A stretch of DNA of 64,000 nucleotides from JBBTCX01 sp964494205 (GTDB taxonomy: Bacteria > Planctomycetota > Phycisphaerae > UBA1845). A model generated the notes under the pieces. It had not been told where the DNA came from. It was given only the letters and a program-made list of their open reading frames with translations, and did no database searches. The position numbers and the translations under genes are program-made. The DNA lies in the NCBI GenBank assembly GCA_964494205.1, contig CAZBRD010000007.1, positions 1-64,000 of the forward strand, written 5' to 3'. Positions 17,658 through 26,523 of this stretch are shown here, piece after piece. Each line of letters opens with the position of its first letter. Positions within the stretch are counted from its first letter, which is position 1.

Positions 17658-18671
17658 ATGAAAATCGACCTACACACTCACATCCTTCCCGAGCGCTGGC
17701 CGGACCTGCGCGAGCGCTATGGCTACGGCGGCTGGGTGGATCTTGAGCATCACAAACCCTGCTGTGCGCGGATGATGATCGACGGCAAGTTCTTCCGCGA
17801 AATCAACGACAACTGCTGGTCGCCGCAACGCCGCATCGAGGAGTGCGACGATTTTGGCGTAAGCTTACAAGTTCTTTCCACCGTTCCGGTCATGTTCAGC
17901 TACTGGGCCAAGCCCGAGCACGCGCATGACCTCGCACAGATTCTCAATGACCACGTCGCCGATATTGCCCGACAATACCCGTTGCGCTTCGCGGGACTCG
18001 GCACTTTGCCCATGCAGGACCCAAGCCTCGCAGTCAAAGAGCTTGAACGCTGCGTTCGTGACCTGAAACTCCCCGGTGTGCAGATCGGCAGTCACGTTAA
18101 CGAGTGGAACCTCGACGAGCCGCGACTCTTCCCCGTCTTCGAGGCTGCGGCCGAGCTTGGTGCAGCCATCTTCGTACACCCTTGGGACATGCTAGCCAAA
18201 GAACGCATGACGAAATACTGGATGAGCTGGCTGGTTGGCATGCCCGCCGAAACCACGCTCGCGATCTGCTCGGTCATCTTCGGCGGCGTTCTCGATCGTT
18301 TGCCGAAACTTCGCATTGGATTCGCCCACGGCGGCGGAGGCTTCCCCGGCACGTTTGGCCGCATCCAACACGGATTCGATTGCCGCCCCGATCTTTGCGC
18401 CGTCGACAACCCCCACCCACCGCGCGATTACCTCGGTCGTTTCTACGTCGATTCGCTCGTCCACGACCCCGACGCACTCCGCTTCCTGATCAAGTTCCTC
18501 GGCGAAAACCGAATCGCCCTTGGCTCCGACTACCCCTTCCCTCTAGGCGAAGATCGGCCCGGAACCATGATTGAATTGATGCCCGACTTATCACTTGTCA
18601 CAAAACAACGACTTCTCTCCGGCACCGCCCTTGAATTTCTTGATTTAGATTTGGCAAACGCCAAGCCGTAG
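17658..18671 (+). CDS. nbaD: 2-amino-3-carboxymuconate-6-semialdehyde decarboxylase (ACMSD)
   Basis: Amidohydrolase-superfamily protein of 337 residues (family about 335). It removes CO2 from the product of the upstream dioxygenase, steering tryptophan carbon to 2-aminomuconate semialdehyde rather than quinolinate. Zinc ligands are the HxH of MKIDLHTHILPE at the N-terminus, the H of AAIFVHPWDML, the H of FAHGGGGFPGTFGR and the D of ALGSDYPFPLG. The internal start ATG 17658 is preferred over 17607 because homologues begin with MKIDxHxH and GGAG lies upstream. It sits 98 bases before kynU, in the same direction. Confidence 0.93.
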   Translation: MKIDLHTHILPERWPDLRERYGYGGWVDLEHHKPCCARMMIDGKFFREINDNCWSPQRRIEECDDFGVSLQVLSTVPVMFSYWAKPEHAHDLAQILNDHVADIARQYPLRFAGLGTLPMQDPSLAVKELERCVRDLKLPGVQIGSHVNEWNLDEPRLFPVFEAAAELGAAIFVHPWDMLAKERMTKYWMSWLVGMPAETTLAICSVIFGGVLDRLPKLRIGFAHGGGGFPGTFGRIQHGFDCRPDLCAVDNPHPPRDYLGRFYVDSLVHDPDALRFLIKFLGENRIALGSDYPFPLGEDRPGTMIELMPDLSLVTKQRLLSGTALEFLDLDLANAKP

Positions 18672-18769
18672 CCGCTGCACAGCCTGCTTCTTCTATTTTC
18701 GCCCGACAATCACAACGCATTGGCGTATGCACTTGTTCAAACCCCTGCCGTGTCGCACAATCCGGCTCG

Positions 18770-20041
18770 ATGACTGCGACGTTTCATCTTGATGAATCCT
18801 TCGCCCTCCAGATGGATCGCGATGACCCCATCGCGAAATATCGAGATCGCTTTCTCATCCCGAAGTCGCACGACGGCAAGGAATCAATCTACTTCGCTGG
18901 AAACTCCCTCGGTCTGCAACCCAAAGGTGTAAGCGAGCGAATCAATCAGGAACTTCGCGATTGGGCCGACCTCGGCGTGGAAGGCCACTTTGAAGGCAGC
19001 ATTCCGTGGTACTCATACCACGAAGTCTTCCGCGACATGGGTGCACGCCTCGTCGGCGCGAAACCCGGTGAGGTCGTCATGATGAACAGCCTCACCGTCA
19101 ACCTACACCTGATGATGGTCAGCTTTTACCGCCCCACTAAGTCGCGATACAAAATCCTGATGGAATACCCCGTGTTTCCGTCCGACACGTACGCCATCAA
19201 AACGCAGATTCATTACCATGGTCACGACCCGAACGAAGCTCTCGTCGTTGTCAAACCGCGATCAGGCGAGCACTGCATTCGAATTGAAGACCTTGAAGAA
19301 ACACTCTCGCGCGAAGGCGAACAAATCGCTTTAGTCATGTTGGCTGGCGTCAATTTCTTCACCGGACAGGCACTCGATATCGCCCGAATCACCGCAGCCG
19401 CTCATAAACATGGCTGCATCGTCGGCTGGGACCTCGCGCACGCAGCGGGCAATCTCGCGATCAATCTCCACGACTGGTACGTCGATTTCGCAGTTTGGTG
19501 CAACTACAAATACCTCAACAGTGGCCCGGGCGCGGTTGGCGGTTGCTTCGTGCACGAGAAACACCATTCGCGAACTGACCTACCGCGTTTCGCCGGCTGG
19601 TGGGGCAACGATCCGAACACGCGTTTCAAAATGCACCTGCTGCCCGATTTCATCGCGCGACAAAGTGCAGATGGCTGGCAAATCAGCAACCCGCCGATCT
19701 TCTCCCTCGCGCCAGTCAAAGTTTCTTACGACATTTTCAGCGAAGTGGGCATGCCCACCCTGCGTCGAAAATCCGAACTGCTCACCGGCTATCTACAATT
19801 CCTCATCGATCAAGCCGGTGCGGAACGTATCGAGGTCATAACCCCGCGTGATCCAACTGCCCGCGGATGCCAGCTTTCGATGCTCGTCCACGATCGGCCC
19901 AAGGAACTGCTGCCTCGCCTCAAACAATTCGGGGTAATCTGCGATTTCCGCGAACCTAACGTCGTTCGCGTTGCACCGGTTCCGCTTTACAATACGTTGC
20001 ATGACGTCTGGCGCTTTGCGCGAGTATTGTCTCAGGGGTAA
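18770..20041 (+). CDS. kynU: Kynureninase
   Basis: Fold-type I PLP enzyme of 423 residues that cleaves kynurenine or 3-hydroxykynurenine to (3-hydroxy)anthranilate and alanine. Visible features are FAGNSLGLQPKGV near residue 42, GWDLAHAAGN at 219-228 (PLP-contacting D and H), the Schiff-base lysine K247 in WCNYKYLNSGPG, and FAGWWGNDP. In this gene order it supplies the substrate of the 3-hydroxyanthranilate dioxygenase. The stop codon is embedded in an AAGGCGGGT/ACCCGCCTT hairpin that belongs to a dispersed palindrome family. Confidence 0.96.
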   Translation: MTATFHLDESFALQMDRDDPIAKYRDRFLIPKSHDGKESIYFAGNSLGLQPKGVSERINQELRDWADLGVEGHFEGSIPWYSYHEVFRDMGARLVGAKPGEVVMMNSLTVNLHLMMVSFYRPTKSRYKILMEYPVFPSDTYAIKTQIHYHGHDPNEALVVVKPRSGEHCIRIEDLEETLSREGEQIALVMLAGVNFFTGQALDIARITAAAHKHGCIVGWDLAHAAGNLAINLHDWYVDFAVWCNYKYLNSGPGAVGGCFVHEKHHSRTDLPRFAGWWGNDPNTRFKMHLLPDFIARQSADGWQISNPPIFSLAPVKVSYDIFSEVGMPTLRRKSELLTGYLQFLIDQAGAERIEVITPRDPTARGCQLSMLVHDRPKELLPRLKQFGVICDFREPNVVRVAPVPLYNTLHDVWRFARVLSQG

Positions 20042-20106
20042 GGCGGGTTCCACCCGCCTTGTTGATGGTAAACGCTGCTCAAACGGATGGTGAAACCCGC
20101 CCTGCA
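20040..20106. repeat. Inverted pair of family B palindromes at the kynU stop
   Basis: A perfect 9-bp hairpin (arms AAGGCGGGT and ACCCGCCTT, loop TCC) occupies 20040-20060 and overlaps the TAA of kynU. Thirty bases later GGTGAAACCCGCC (20089-20103) is its inverted copy with one change, so the two form a larger stem. Related single copies lie at about 34022 and 35968. The pairing resembles a BIME-type arrangement of REP elements and may also end or stabilise the kynU transcript. Confidence 0.6.
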
Positions 20107-20174
20107 AAGACCTTTGAATGAGTAATCAACTCGGCATGCTTTCCGTAATGCACGTCAATACGAGACATTGAACA

Positions 20175-21503
20175 ATGCCGAGCCATCCAGCATCAAAATT
20201 CTCCGTTGTCGGTGGCGGTCTCGCGGGAGCATTGATCTCCGTCTACCTCGCACGAGCGGGTCACTCTGTCGATGTCCACGAATTGCGTCCCGACATTCGA
20301 ACAGGCAACGTGGGCGGCGGTCGGTCGATCAACCTCGCGTTATCTCATCGAGGTATTGAAGCGCTACGTCGCGTCGACTTGGCAGACGAAGTGCTCAAGT
20401 CAGCCGTGGCTATGCCGGGCCGCATGATTCACTCCCCCACCGGCGCGCTGACGTTTCAACCTTACGGAAAAGATGAAACGCAAGTCATCAACTCGGTTTC
20501 TCGCGGCGGACTGAACGGAATTTTGTTAACAGCGGCCGAACGACACCCTAAGGTCAAGTTGTTTTTCCACCATAAGTGCGTCGATGCCGACCTCGATGCG
20601 GGCACAGCCGAGCTTATCGACGCACGGGGCGCGCACGTGAAGACTTCGGGCGATGTGATTATCGCCTCCGATGGCGCGTTCTCAGCCATTCGCTCCCGAC
20701 TCCAACGCCGCGAAGGATTCAACTTCAGTCAGGACTACCTCGAGCACGGCTACAAGGAGCTTTGCATTCCGGCTGGTCCGAACGGCACATTCCGCATGGA
20801 GAAAAACGCCCTGCACATCTGGCCGCGAAGCTCTTTCATGATGATCGCTTTGCCGAATATCGATGGCTCATACACCTGCACGTTGTTTTACCCCTTGCAT
20901 GGCCCAAACGGTTTCGAAGCACTAAAGACCGAAGTCGACGTGCGGCGTTTTTTTGAACAAACGTTTCCTGACGCCGTCCCGCTGATGCCCACGCTCATCG
21001 AGGATTTCTTCCACAACCCGACGGGTTCTTTGGTCACGATGCGCTGCACACCGTGGCACGTCGGCGACCGATTCGTCATGGTCGGCGATGCTGCCCATGC
21101 CGTCGTCCCCTTTTATGGCCAAGGCATGAACGCCGCCTTCGAGGATGTGAGCGCACTGAGTGATCAGCTCGCAAAACATGCGCCGAATTGGAAGCGCGCG
21201 TTTGAAAGTTACGAGCGCATGCGCAAACCAAACGTCGACGCCCTCGCCAATCTTGCGATTTCCAACTTCATCGAAATGCGCGACCTTACAGGACAGCGCT
21301 GGTTCCTCTGGAAAAAGAAGGCAGAGAAGTGGCTTCATAAGCTCTTCCCGAAATGGTACATTCCGCTTTACACGATGGTGTCGTTTACGTCGACGCCTTA
21401 CGCGGCGGCAGTTGAAAGAGCCCGCAAACAAAACGAACGAGTCGTCACTGTGATAAGCCTGATGCTGTTAATCATGCTGATTTTGATCTTTTCGATCGTA
21501 TGA
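20175..21503 (+). CDS. kmo: Kynurenine 3-monooxygenase
   Basis: FAD-dependent hydroxylase of 442 residues that converts kynurenine to 3-hydroxykynurenine with NADPH and O2. FAD site: VVGGGLAGALISVYLARAG near residue 11; GRSINLALSHRG; second FAD motif VGDAAHAVVPFYGQGMNAAF near 310. The last 20 residues (VISLMLLIMLILIFSIV) form a C-terminal membrane anchor like that of the eukaryotic outer-mitochondrial-membrane enzyme, so attachment to the inner membrane is likely. It lies between kynU and tryptophan dioxygenase on the same strand. Confidence 0.95.
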   Translation: MPSHPASKFSVVGGGLAGALISVYLARAGHSVDVHELRPDIRTGNVGGGRSINLALSHRGIEALRRVDLADEVLKSAVAMPGRMIHSPTGALTFQPYGKDETQVINSVSRGGLNGILLTAAERHPKVKLFFHHKCVDADLDAGTAELIDARGAHVKTSGDVIIASDGAFSAIRSRLQRREGFNFSQDYLEHGYKELCIPAGPNGTFRMEKNALHIWPRSSFMMIALPNIDGSYTCTLFYPLHGPNGFEALKTEVDVRRFFEQTFPDAVPLMPTLIEDFFHNPTGSLVTMRCTPWHVGDRFVMVGDAAHAVVPFYGQGMNAAFEDVSALSDQLAKHAPNWKRAFESYERMRKPNVDALANLAISNFIEMRDLTGQRWFLWKKKAEKWLHKLFPKWYIPLYTMVSFTSTPYAAAVERARKQNERVVTVISLMLLIMLILIFSIV

Positions 21504-21600
21504 ATGGAGGAAACCAGCAAGGCAATAAGAAACGAATGAACTGATCTAAAGAATCATTGCGTTCTACCCTTTGTGTCTTTGTGGTTCATCAGCTTTGAAA

Positions 21601-22383
21601 ATGTCTTTGACTTACTGGACTTATCTCAAACTCGACCAGCTTCTGAAACTTCAGGAAGCCAAATCCCATCCTGAGGAGCATGATGAGCTATTGTTCATCA
21701 CCATCCATCAGGTGTATGAACTTTGGTTCAAACTGGTTATCCACGAGTTCGAGAAAATCAAGACCAACTTTTCCTCTGGCGACCTCTTCGGCGCAATCTC
21801 AACCTTTCAGCGTGTTCGCACGATCATGAAAACACTCGTGGGCCAACTCGATATCCTCGAAACCATGACGCCGATGTCGTTCACGAGTTTCCGCGATCGG
21901 CTTGAGACGGCCTCTGGGTTCCAGTCCGCTCAATACCGCGAATTGGAATTCATGCTGGGCTACAAACGTGCGGACATGCTCAAGTATCAAAAGGAAAACG
22001 AACCGCACTATCGGATTCTCGAAAAGCGACTCGCCGAGCGCAGCCTCGTGGACCACTTCTACGATTTTCTCGAAACGCGCGGCGTAACGATTCCGCAGGA
22101 ATTGCGAGAACGGGATCGGAAGCTTCCTTCCGTTCCGAACGAAATCGTTCAGGATGGCCTGTTTGACCTCTACAAATCCAAACCCGACCTGGCGATTCTC
22201 TTTGAACTAATGACCGATTTCGACGAGGGCTTCCAGGAATGGCGCTACCGTCATGTGAAACTTGTTGAGCGAACCATCGGCAGCAAACATGGCACCGGCG
22301 GGTCGCTTGGTGTCGAATTCCTCAAGAAGTCGCTGTTCCAGCCGATATTTGCGGACCTATGGGCCATCCGCCATCGCCTCTAG
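21601..22383 (+). CDS. kynA: Tryptophan 2,3-dioxygenase
   Basis: Heme dioxygenase of 260 residues (family 260-280) that opens the indole ring of tryptophan to N-formylkynurenine, the first step of the pathway. Recognised by LTYWTYLKLDQLL, FITIHQVYELWFKLVIHE, and the proximal-heme histidine region YRHVKLVERTIGSKHGTGGS. ATG 21601 matches the family start; a longer frame from 21571 would add a non-homologous leader. No clear ribosome site is seen. The first enzyme of the pathway is encoded last in the cluster. Confidence 0.95.
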   Translation: MSLTYWTYLKLDQLLKLQEAKSHPEEHDELLFITIHQVYELWFKLVIHEFEKIKTNFSSGDLFGAISTFQRVRTIMKTLVGQLDILETMTPMSFTSFRDRLETASGFQSAQYRELEFMLGYKRADMLKYQKENEPHYRILEKRLAERSLVDHFYDFLETRGVTIPQELRERDRKLPSVPNEIVQDGLFDLYKSKPDLAILFELMTDFDEGFQEWRYRHVKLVERTIGSKHGTGGSLGVEFLKKSLFQPIFADLWAIRHRL

Positions 22384-22945
22384 TTCATTGGCAGTACGCA
22401 CCTATACGAAGTGGAATATCAACGCTTCTGTGCGAATCAATCGAAATGGTGTCCAAACCCTTTGTGCAGCGCAGGTGGGACCCAATGAATAAGGGAGCCC
22501 GGGCTCGCCGTAACCCGAACTCCCCTAGCAGGCTTGCGATCCATCCAGTGGACACGCCAACCTCCAGAATCGCTATCGTCGACCTATATCTCAGGGTTGA
22601 GAATGTCGTTCGTTGAGCCTCGAAATCGCTTGATGCAACCGCTTCTCGCGTCATAGACGGAACAACTGTTTCCCACAGAACTTGCCTCCTTACTAACCGT
22701 CACATGAGTTTCTGCATCGTCGAGCCACTTTTATTGGACGGATAGTTACACGACCCGCTATCACACAAGGTCGTCGGGTTAACCGACACCAATAAAGTGA
22801 ATTCCTTGGCGGAATGACGATCGTTTATAGACGCAGGCGCTTTTCTTGCGAACCGCCCAGGGATACAACATACGCCAATCGTTGCTCTTGTTGCCTTGTT
22901 TTCGTAAACGCAGCGAGACTCAACTGGTTTTTTGAGGTCAATCCC
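22384..22945. other. Intergenic region of 562 bases with two hairpins
   Basis: No convincing gene. At 22493-22524 GGGAG..CGGG pairs with CCCG..CTCCC (5 + 4 bp around a 2x2 internal loop), 110 bases after kynA and without a T run; it may end the kynurenine transcript. At 22750-22774 ACGACC pairs with GGTCGT, in the leader of the following gene. The start region of the glycosidase carries GAGG eight bases before ATG 22946. Confidence 0.4.
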
Positions 22946-25042
22946 ATGCTTTGTCTGTTAACCGTCTGGCTGCTGTTTGCTACTTCACTCGCTCCTACGG
23001 AGGATACACCGCCTGCGAAGGAACCCGGGACTGCGACTGAAAAGCCGGTTACGACGGAGTCCGCCACGCCGAAACCCGACGAAGGACCCACAAAAATCAC
23101 CTCATCGAAACTGCCGTTCTCAGAAGGCGAGAATAAGCATTACCAAGGCAACAAGGCACCATTAAAGCCCAGTGCCCTCGTGAAACTGCACCCCGGAGAC
23201 GTCATGGCGCGCGATTGGCTGGATGTGCAAATCAGACTCCTACTGCGCGCCAACGACAACTTCTATTTCAATCTTCCGAAACTCAGCGAACATCTCAAGG
23301 ACGATAGCGGCTGGAAGGACTCGGAAAAAAAAGGCGGCGAAGAGGCGCCGCTGTGGCTGCGCGGTTATGGCGACATCGCGTACATCAGCAAGGACGTGGA
23401 AGCCACCGACACTGTCAAGAAATGGCTCGACAGGATCATTGAATCACAGGAACCCGAAGGTTACTTCGGCCCGAAACAGAACAAGGCAGATAAGAACTAC
23501 TGGCCGAACATGATCGCCGTGCAGGCGCTGCAGGCGCGCTTCGAAGCCACCAAAGATGATCGCATCCTTCCGTTTCTGACAAAGTACTTCAAGTTCCGTC
23601 AGAGTCTCGATGAACTGTACCCGCACAAAGTTGGCGACTTTGATCAGCATGACAAATGGGTGCAGAACGTACGCGCGACGGATGAACTGGAGAGCGTCTT
23701 TTGGCTCTACAATCGAACGGGCGAAGAATGGCTGCTCAAACTTGCTGATCGAATTCGTGAGAAGAGTGCCGACTGGTCGAAGGAGATCGTGAGCAATCAG
23801 GGCACAGACATCGCCTATGGCCTTCGCGCCCCTGCCGTTCAATTCATACAAACCGGTGAAACAAAGCTGCTCGACGCCGTCGCGAAAAACTACAGGGGAA
23901 TCTATGACGAGTACGGGCAGGCTCCAGGCGGGATGTTTGCGGCAGCGGAACGCATTCACAAAGACCGCACCGGCCCCGAGCAAGCGGCTGACGGCTGCAC
24001 CATCGTTGAAATGATGCGCACCAACGAGACGCTCCTGGCGATTACCGGCGATCCGATCTGGGCAGATCGATGTGAGGAAATCGCTTTCAATACCTACCCT
24101 TCTTTCCTTGCTCCGGACAATCGCGCGGTTCGCCGCATGACCGCGCCGAATATGGTTCAGTGCGACAAGGGCGATAAGCATCCGAAATACGACGTCAAAG
24201 GGATGTCCGTCGCTTTTGACCCGAAGGAATATGACTGTTGTTCGCACAATGCTGGCGCGGGCTGGGCGCAATGGACTCAATCACTCTGGTTTGCAACACC
24301 GGGAAACGGTTTGGCGGCCGTCATGTACGCTCCCTGCTTAGTTCGGGCGAAAGTCGCGTCGGGCGTGGAAGTTTCGATCGAAGAAGTGACCGAATACCCC
24401 TTTGGCGATGAAGTCGAATTCAAAATCTCGACGCCGGAACCGGTCAGTTTTCCCCTCTCGCTTCGCATTCCCGAATGGTGCGAAAATGGTCGCGTGAGCC
24501 TGAACGGAAATCTGAAACTAATGAAGCCTGAGCCCAAGGCCTATGTCATCATCGAGCGAAAGTGGAACAACGGCGACTCGGTCAAACTTCATCTTCCCAT
24601 GAACCTTCGCAAGAAAACCTGGAAGGATCAAGGTGATGCTGTCTCCATCTATCGCGGCCCATTGGCCTATTCCTTGAGTATCTCTGAGGAATGGCTTCGA
24701 TCCGGCGATAAGAATTGGCCGACGTACGAAGTTAAGGCAAACAAGCCGTGGAATTACGGTCTTTACTTTGATACCAATGATCTTGAGGCCGCTTTGACCT
24801 ATACGCCACGAACAGGCGTCAAAGTCGGGCAATTGTTCTATACAAACAGCGCGCCGCATTCTCTCAAGGCCAAGGGCTATGTCCTTCCCGACTGGAAACT
24901 TGACAACCTGGGCTTCCCGGAGAAATTACCAAAGAGTCCTGTCAAGATTCAGGCCGTATCGCCCGAGGACATAGAGCTAATCCCCATGGGTTGTGCAAGA
25001 CTGCGCGTTTCGGTGTTTCCCACTTCACAGCCGGAATCGTGA
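22946..25042 (+). CDS. Secreted GH127-like (beta-L-arabinofuranosidase family) protein
   Basis: Protein of 698 residues with signal peptide MLCLLTVWLLFATSLA and a Pro/Thr/Glu-rich linker to about residue 60. The rest resembles the DUF1680/GH127 (alpha/alpha)6-barrel family: GYFGPKQNKADKNYWPNMIA, GGMFAAAERIHKD, and the metal-site region. In characterised enzymes a Glu and three Cys bind zinc and one Cys is the nucleophile. Here the first pair reads AADGCTIVEMM (Asp and Cys in place of Glu-x-Cys) and the tandem cysteines are present in EYDCCSHNAGAGWAQW. The jelly-roll C-terminus follows (FPLSLRIPEWCENGRVSLNG). It probably releases arabinose or a related sugar from outside polymers. It is followed 9 bases later by the TPR gene. 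Confidence 0.85.
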   Translation: MLCLLTVWLLFATSLAPTEDTPPAKEPGTATEKPVTTESATPKPDEGPTKITSSKLPFSEGENKHYQGNKAPLKPSALVKLHPGDVMARDWLDVQIRLLLRANDNFYFNLPKLSEHLKDDSGWKDSEKKGGEEAPLWLRGYGDIAYISKDVEATDTVKKWLDRIIESQEPEGYFGPKQNKADKNYWPNMIAVQALQARFEATKDDRILPFLTKYFKFRQSLDELYPHKVGDFDQHDKWVQNVRATDELESVFWLYNRTGEEWLLKLADRIREKSADWSKEIVSNQGTDIAYGLRAPAVQFIQTGETKLLDAVAKNYRGIYDEYGQAPGGMFAAAERIHKDRTGPEQAADGCTIVEMMRTNETLLAITGDPIWADRCEEIAFNTYPSFLAPDNRAVRRMTAPNMVQCDKGDKHPKYDVKGMSVAFDPKEYDCCSHNAGAGWAQWTQSLWFATPGNGLAAVMYAPCLVRAKVASGVEVSIEEVTEYPFGDEVEFKISTPEPVSFPLSLRIPEWCENGRVSLNGNLKLMKPEPKAYVIIERKWNNGDSVKLHLPMNLRKKTWKDQGDAVSIYRGPLAYSLSISEEWLRSGDKNWPTYEVKANKPWNYGLYFDTNDLEAALTYTPRTGVKVGQLFYTNSAPHSLKAKGYVLPDWKLDNLGFPEKLPKSPVKIQAVSPEDIELIPMGCARLRVSVFPTSQPES

Positions 25043-25050
25043 GATGGTAG

Positions 25051-26523
25051 ATGAGCCGGACGAAGAAGAGGAAGCTGCAGGAGAAGCCAAAGTCGCAAAG
25101 CAAAACGGCCCGATCTTGGTTCTTGCCCATTCTGGTTTTGGGTATAGGCGTTTGCCTTTTTTCATTCGCCATCGCTCGTTCGCGACACTCGCGCAGTTTT
25201 GAACCAGTCCTGCCAGCTGACGTTTCCGGTTTTGACAAGACGCTTATCGCAAAATTACACGCGGCTGCAGAAGAAGTTCGCAAGTCACCCAGCAATGCCG
25301 AGACGCATGCCCGGCTTGGCTATTTGTATGAGGCCCACAATTACAGAGACCTTGCACGATCCGCCTACCACAACGCGACGTTGATTGACCCCAAAGATGC
25401 ACGCTGGTGGTATCTTTGGGCCACGGTTGAACCAAGTTTTAGGGGTACCGATGAAGCGCTTGATGCACTGAAGAAGTCACTGTCGCTTAATCCTGAATAT
25501 GCGAACACCTACGAACATTTAGGCAAACAACTTCTCGACCGCGGCGATATTGAAGAAGCGGTCAGGATTCTTGAGCAGGTTGTCAGGCTCGTTCCCGATC
25601 GTCCGGAAGGCTACATCCACTTGGGTGCTGCGCTCGTCGCCAACGAGAAAGCCGGCGATGCAATTCCCTTATTGAGAAAAGCAATCTCGCTACCTCCTGA
25701 GCGAAAAGAGGCGTGGTATGTGCTCGGTCGCGCCTATCAATCCACCGGCATGGAAGCTGAATCCGAGGCGGCGTTTGCGCGAGCTGTCGGGGCCGATGCA
25801 ACAAACCTGCCCGATCTTTGGCGACTTCCTGTTGACCAAGCCCGATCTACTGAAGGCGCACTCTACCGCAAGGCAGATAGTCTTATGGCGCATGGCCACC
25901 TGGCTGAAGCGATAAAGGTTTTTGAGCAACTGAGTCGCGACAACCCCAAAAACGTCGATTACCTCAGCAACTTGGCTTCCTCTTACCTGGGTGTAGGTCG
26001 TACTGAAGATGCGTTGTCAATTCTTGGTAAGGCGCTTGCGATCCGTTCTGACTATTTCCCTTTACATATCAACATGGCGTCGGCGCTAATGAACAAAGGT
26101 AACCTCGAGGGAGCGCTCGTGTACGCCGAGAAGGCAACGCAATTGGCGCCAACTATCGGTAGAGGTCACTTCACAAGAGGACTTGTTTTGGCGCGGCTGG
26201 GGCGCAAAGATGAAGCACTGACTTCACTGACAGAGGCCAAAAAACTGGAACCGCAGGACTTCAACGTACGTGCGGCGCTTGGCGAGATTTACATTGGTTT
26301 CAGCCAATTGGACGCAGCCATCGCGGAGTTCGAACAAGCTGTCCGATTAAATCCTGACTCCGCGATTATCAGGTACAATCTAGCTATGACTTACTCGAAG
26401 GCTTCACGATTCGCAGAATCACTGCAGCAATTGGAAGAGGCTGCCAAGCTCGAACCCAATAACCAACGAATCGCCCAATCCCTGGAGCGAATCAGACTTT
26501 CTGCCAAAGGCAATGGACAATGA
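25051..26523 (+). CDS. Membrane-anchored TPR protein
   Basis: Protein of 490 residues. A basic N-terminus and one transmembrane helix (WFLPILVLGIGVCLFSFAIA) put about 440 residues outside the cytoplasm. From residue 70 onward it is a chain of tetratricopeptide repeats (AETHARLGYLYEAHNYRDLA, ANTYEHLGKQLLDRGDIEEA, and others), a protein-protein scaffold. Its ATGA overlap with the next gene (CRTAC1 type) implies coupled translation, and such TPR/CRTAC1 pairs recur in planctomycetes and acidobacteria. No enzymatic motif. Confidence 0.85.
   Translation: MSRTKKRKLQEKPKSQSKTARSWFLPILVLGIGVCLFSFAIARSRHSRSFEPVLPADVSGFDKTLIAKLHAAAEEVRKSPSNAETHARLGYLYEAHNYRDLARSAYHNATLIDPKDARWWYLWATVEPSFRGTDEALDALKKSLSLNPEYANTYEHLGKQLLDRGDIEEAVRILEQVVRLVPDRPEGYIHLGAALVANEKAGDAIPLLRKAISLPPERKEAWYVLGRAYQSTGMEAESEAAFARAVGADATNLPDLWRLPVDQARSTEGALYRKADSLMAHGHLAEAIKVFEQLSRDNPKNVDYLSNLASSYLGVGRTEDALSILGKALAIRSDYFPLHINMASALMNKGNLEGALVYAEKATQLAPTIGRGHFTRGLVLARLGRKDEALTSLTEAKKLEPQDFNVRAALGEIYIGFSQLDAAIAEFEQAVRLNPDSAIIRYNLAMTYSKASRFAESLQQLEEAAKLEPNNQRIAQSLERIRLSAKGNGQ

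Noticed and set aside
21560..21600. Upstream start and leader of tryptophan dioxygenase (MCLCGSSALK)
   Set aside because: The leader is encoded by a stretch CTTTGTGTCTTTGTGGTTC that looks like non-coding sequence, and homologues begin at the downstream Met.
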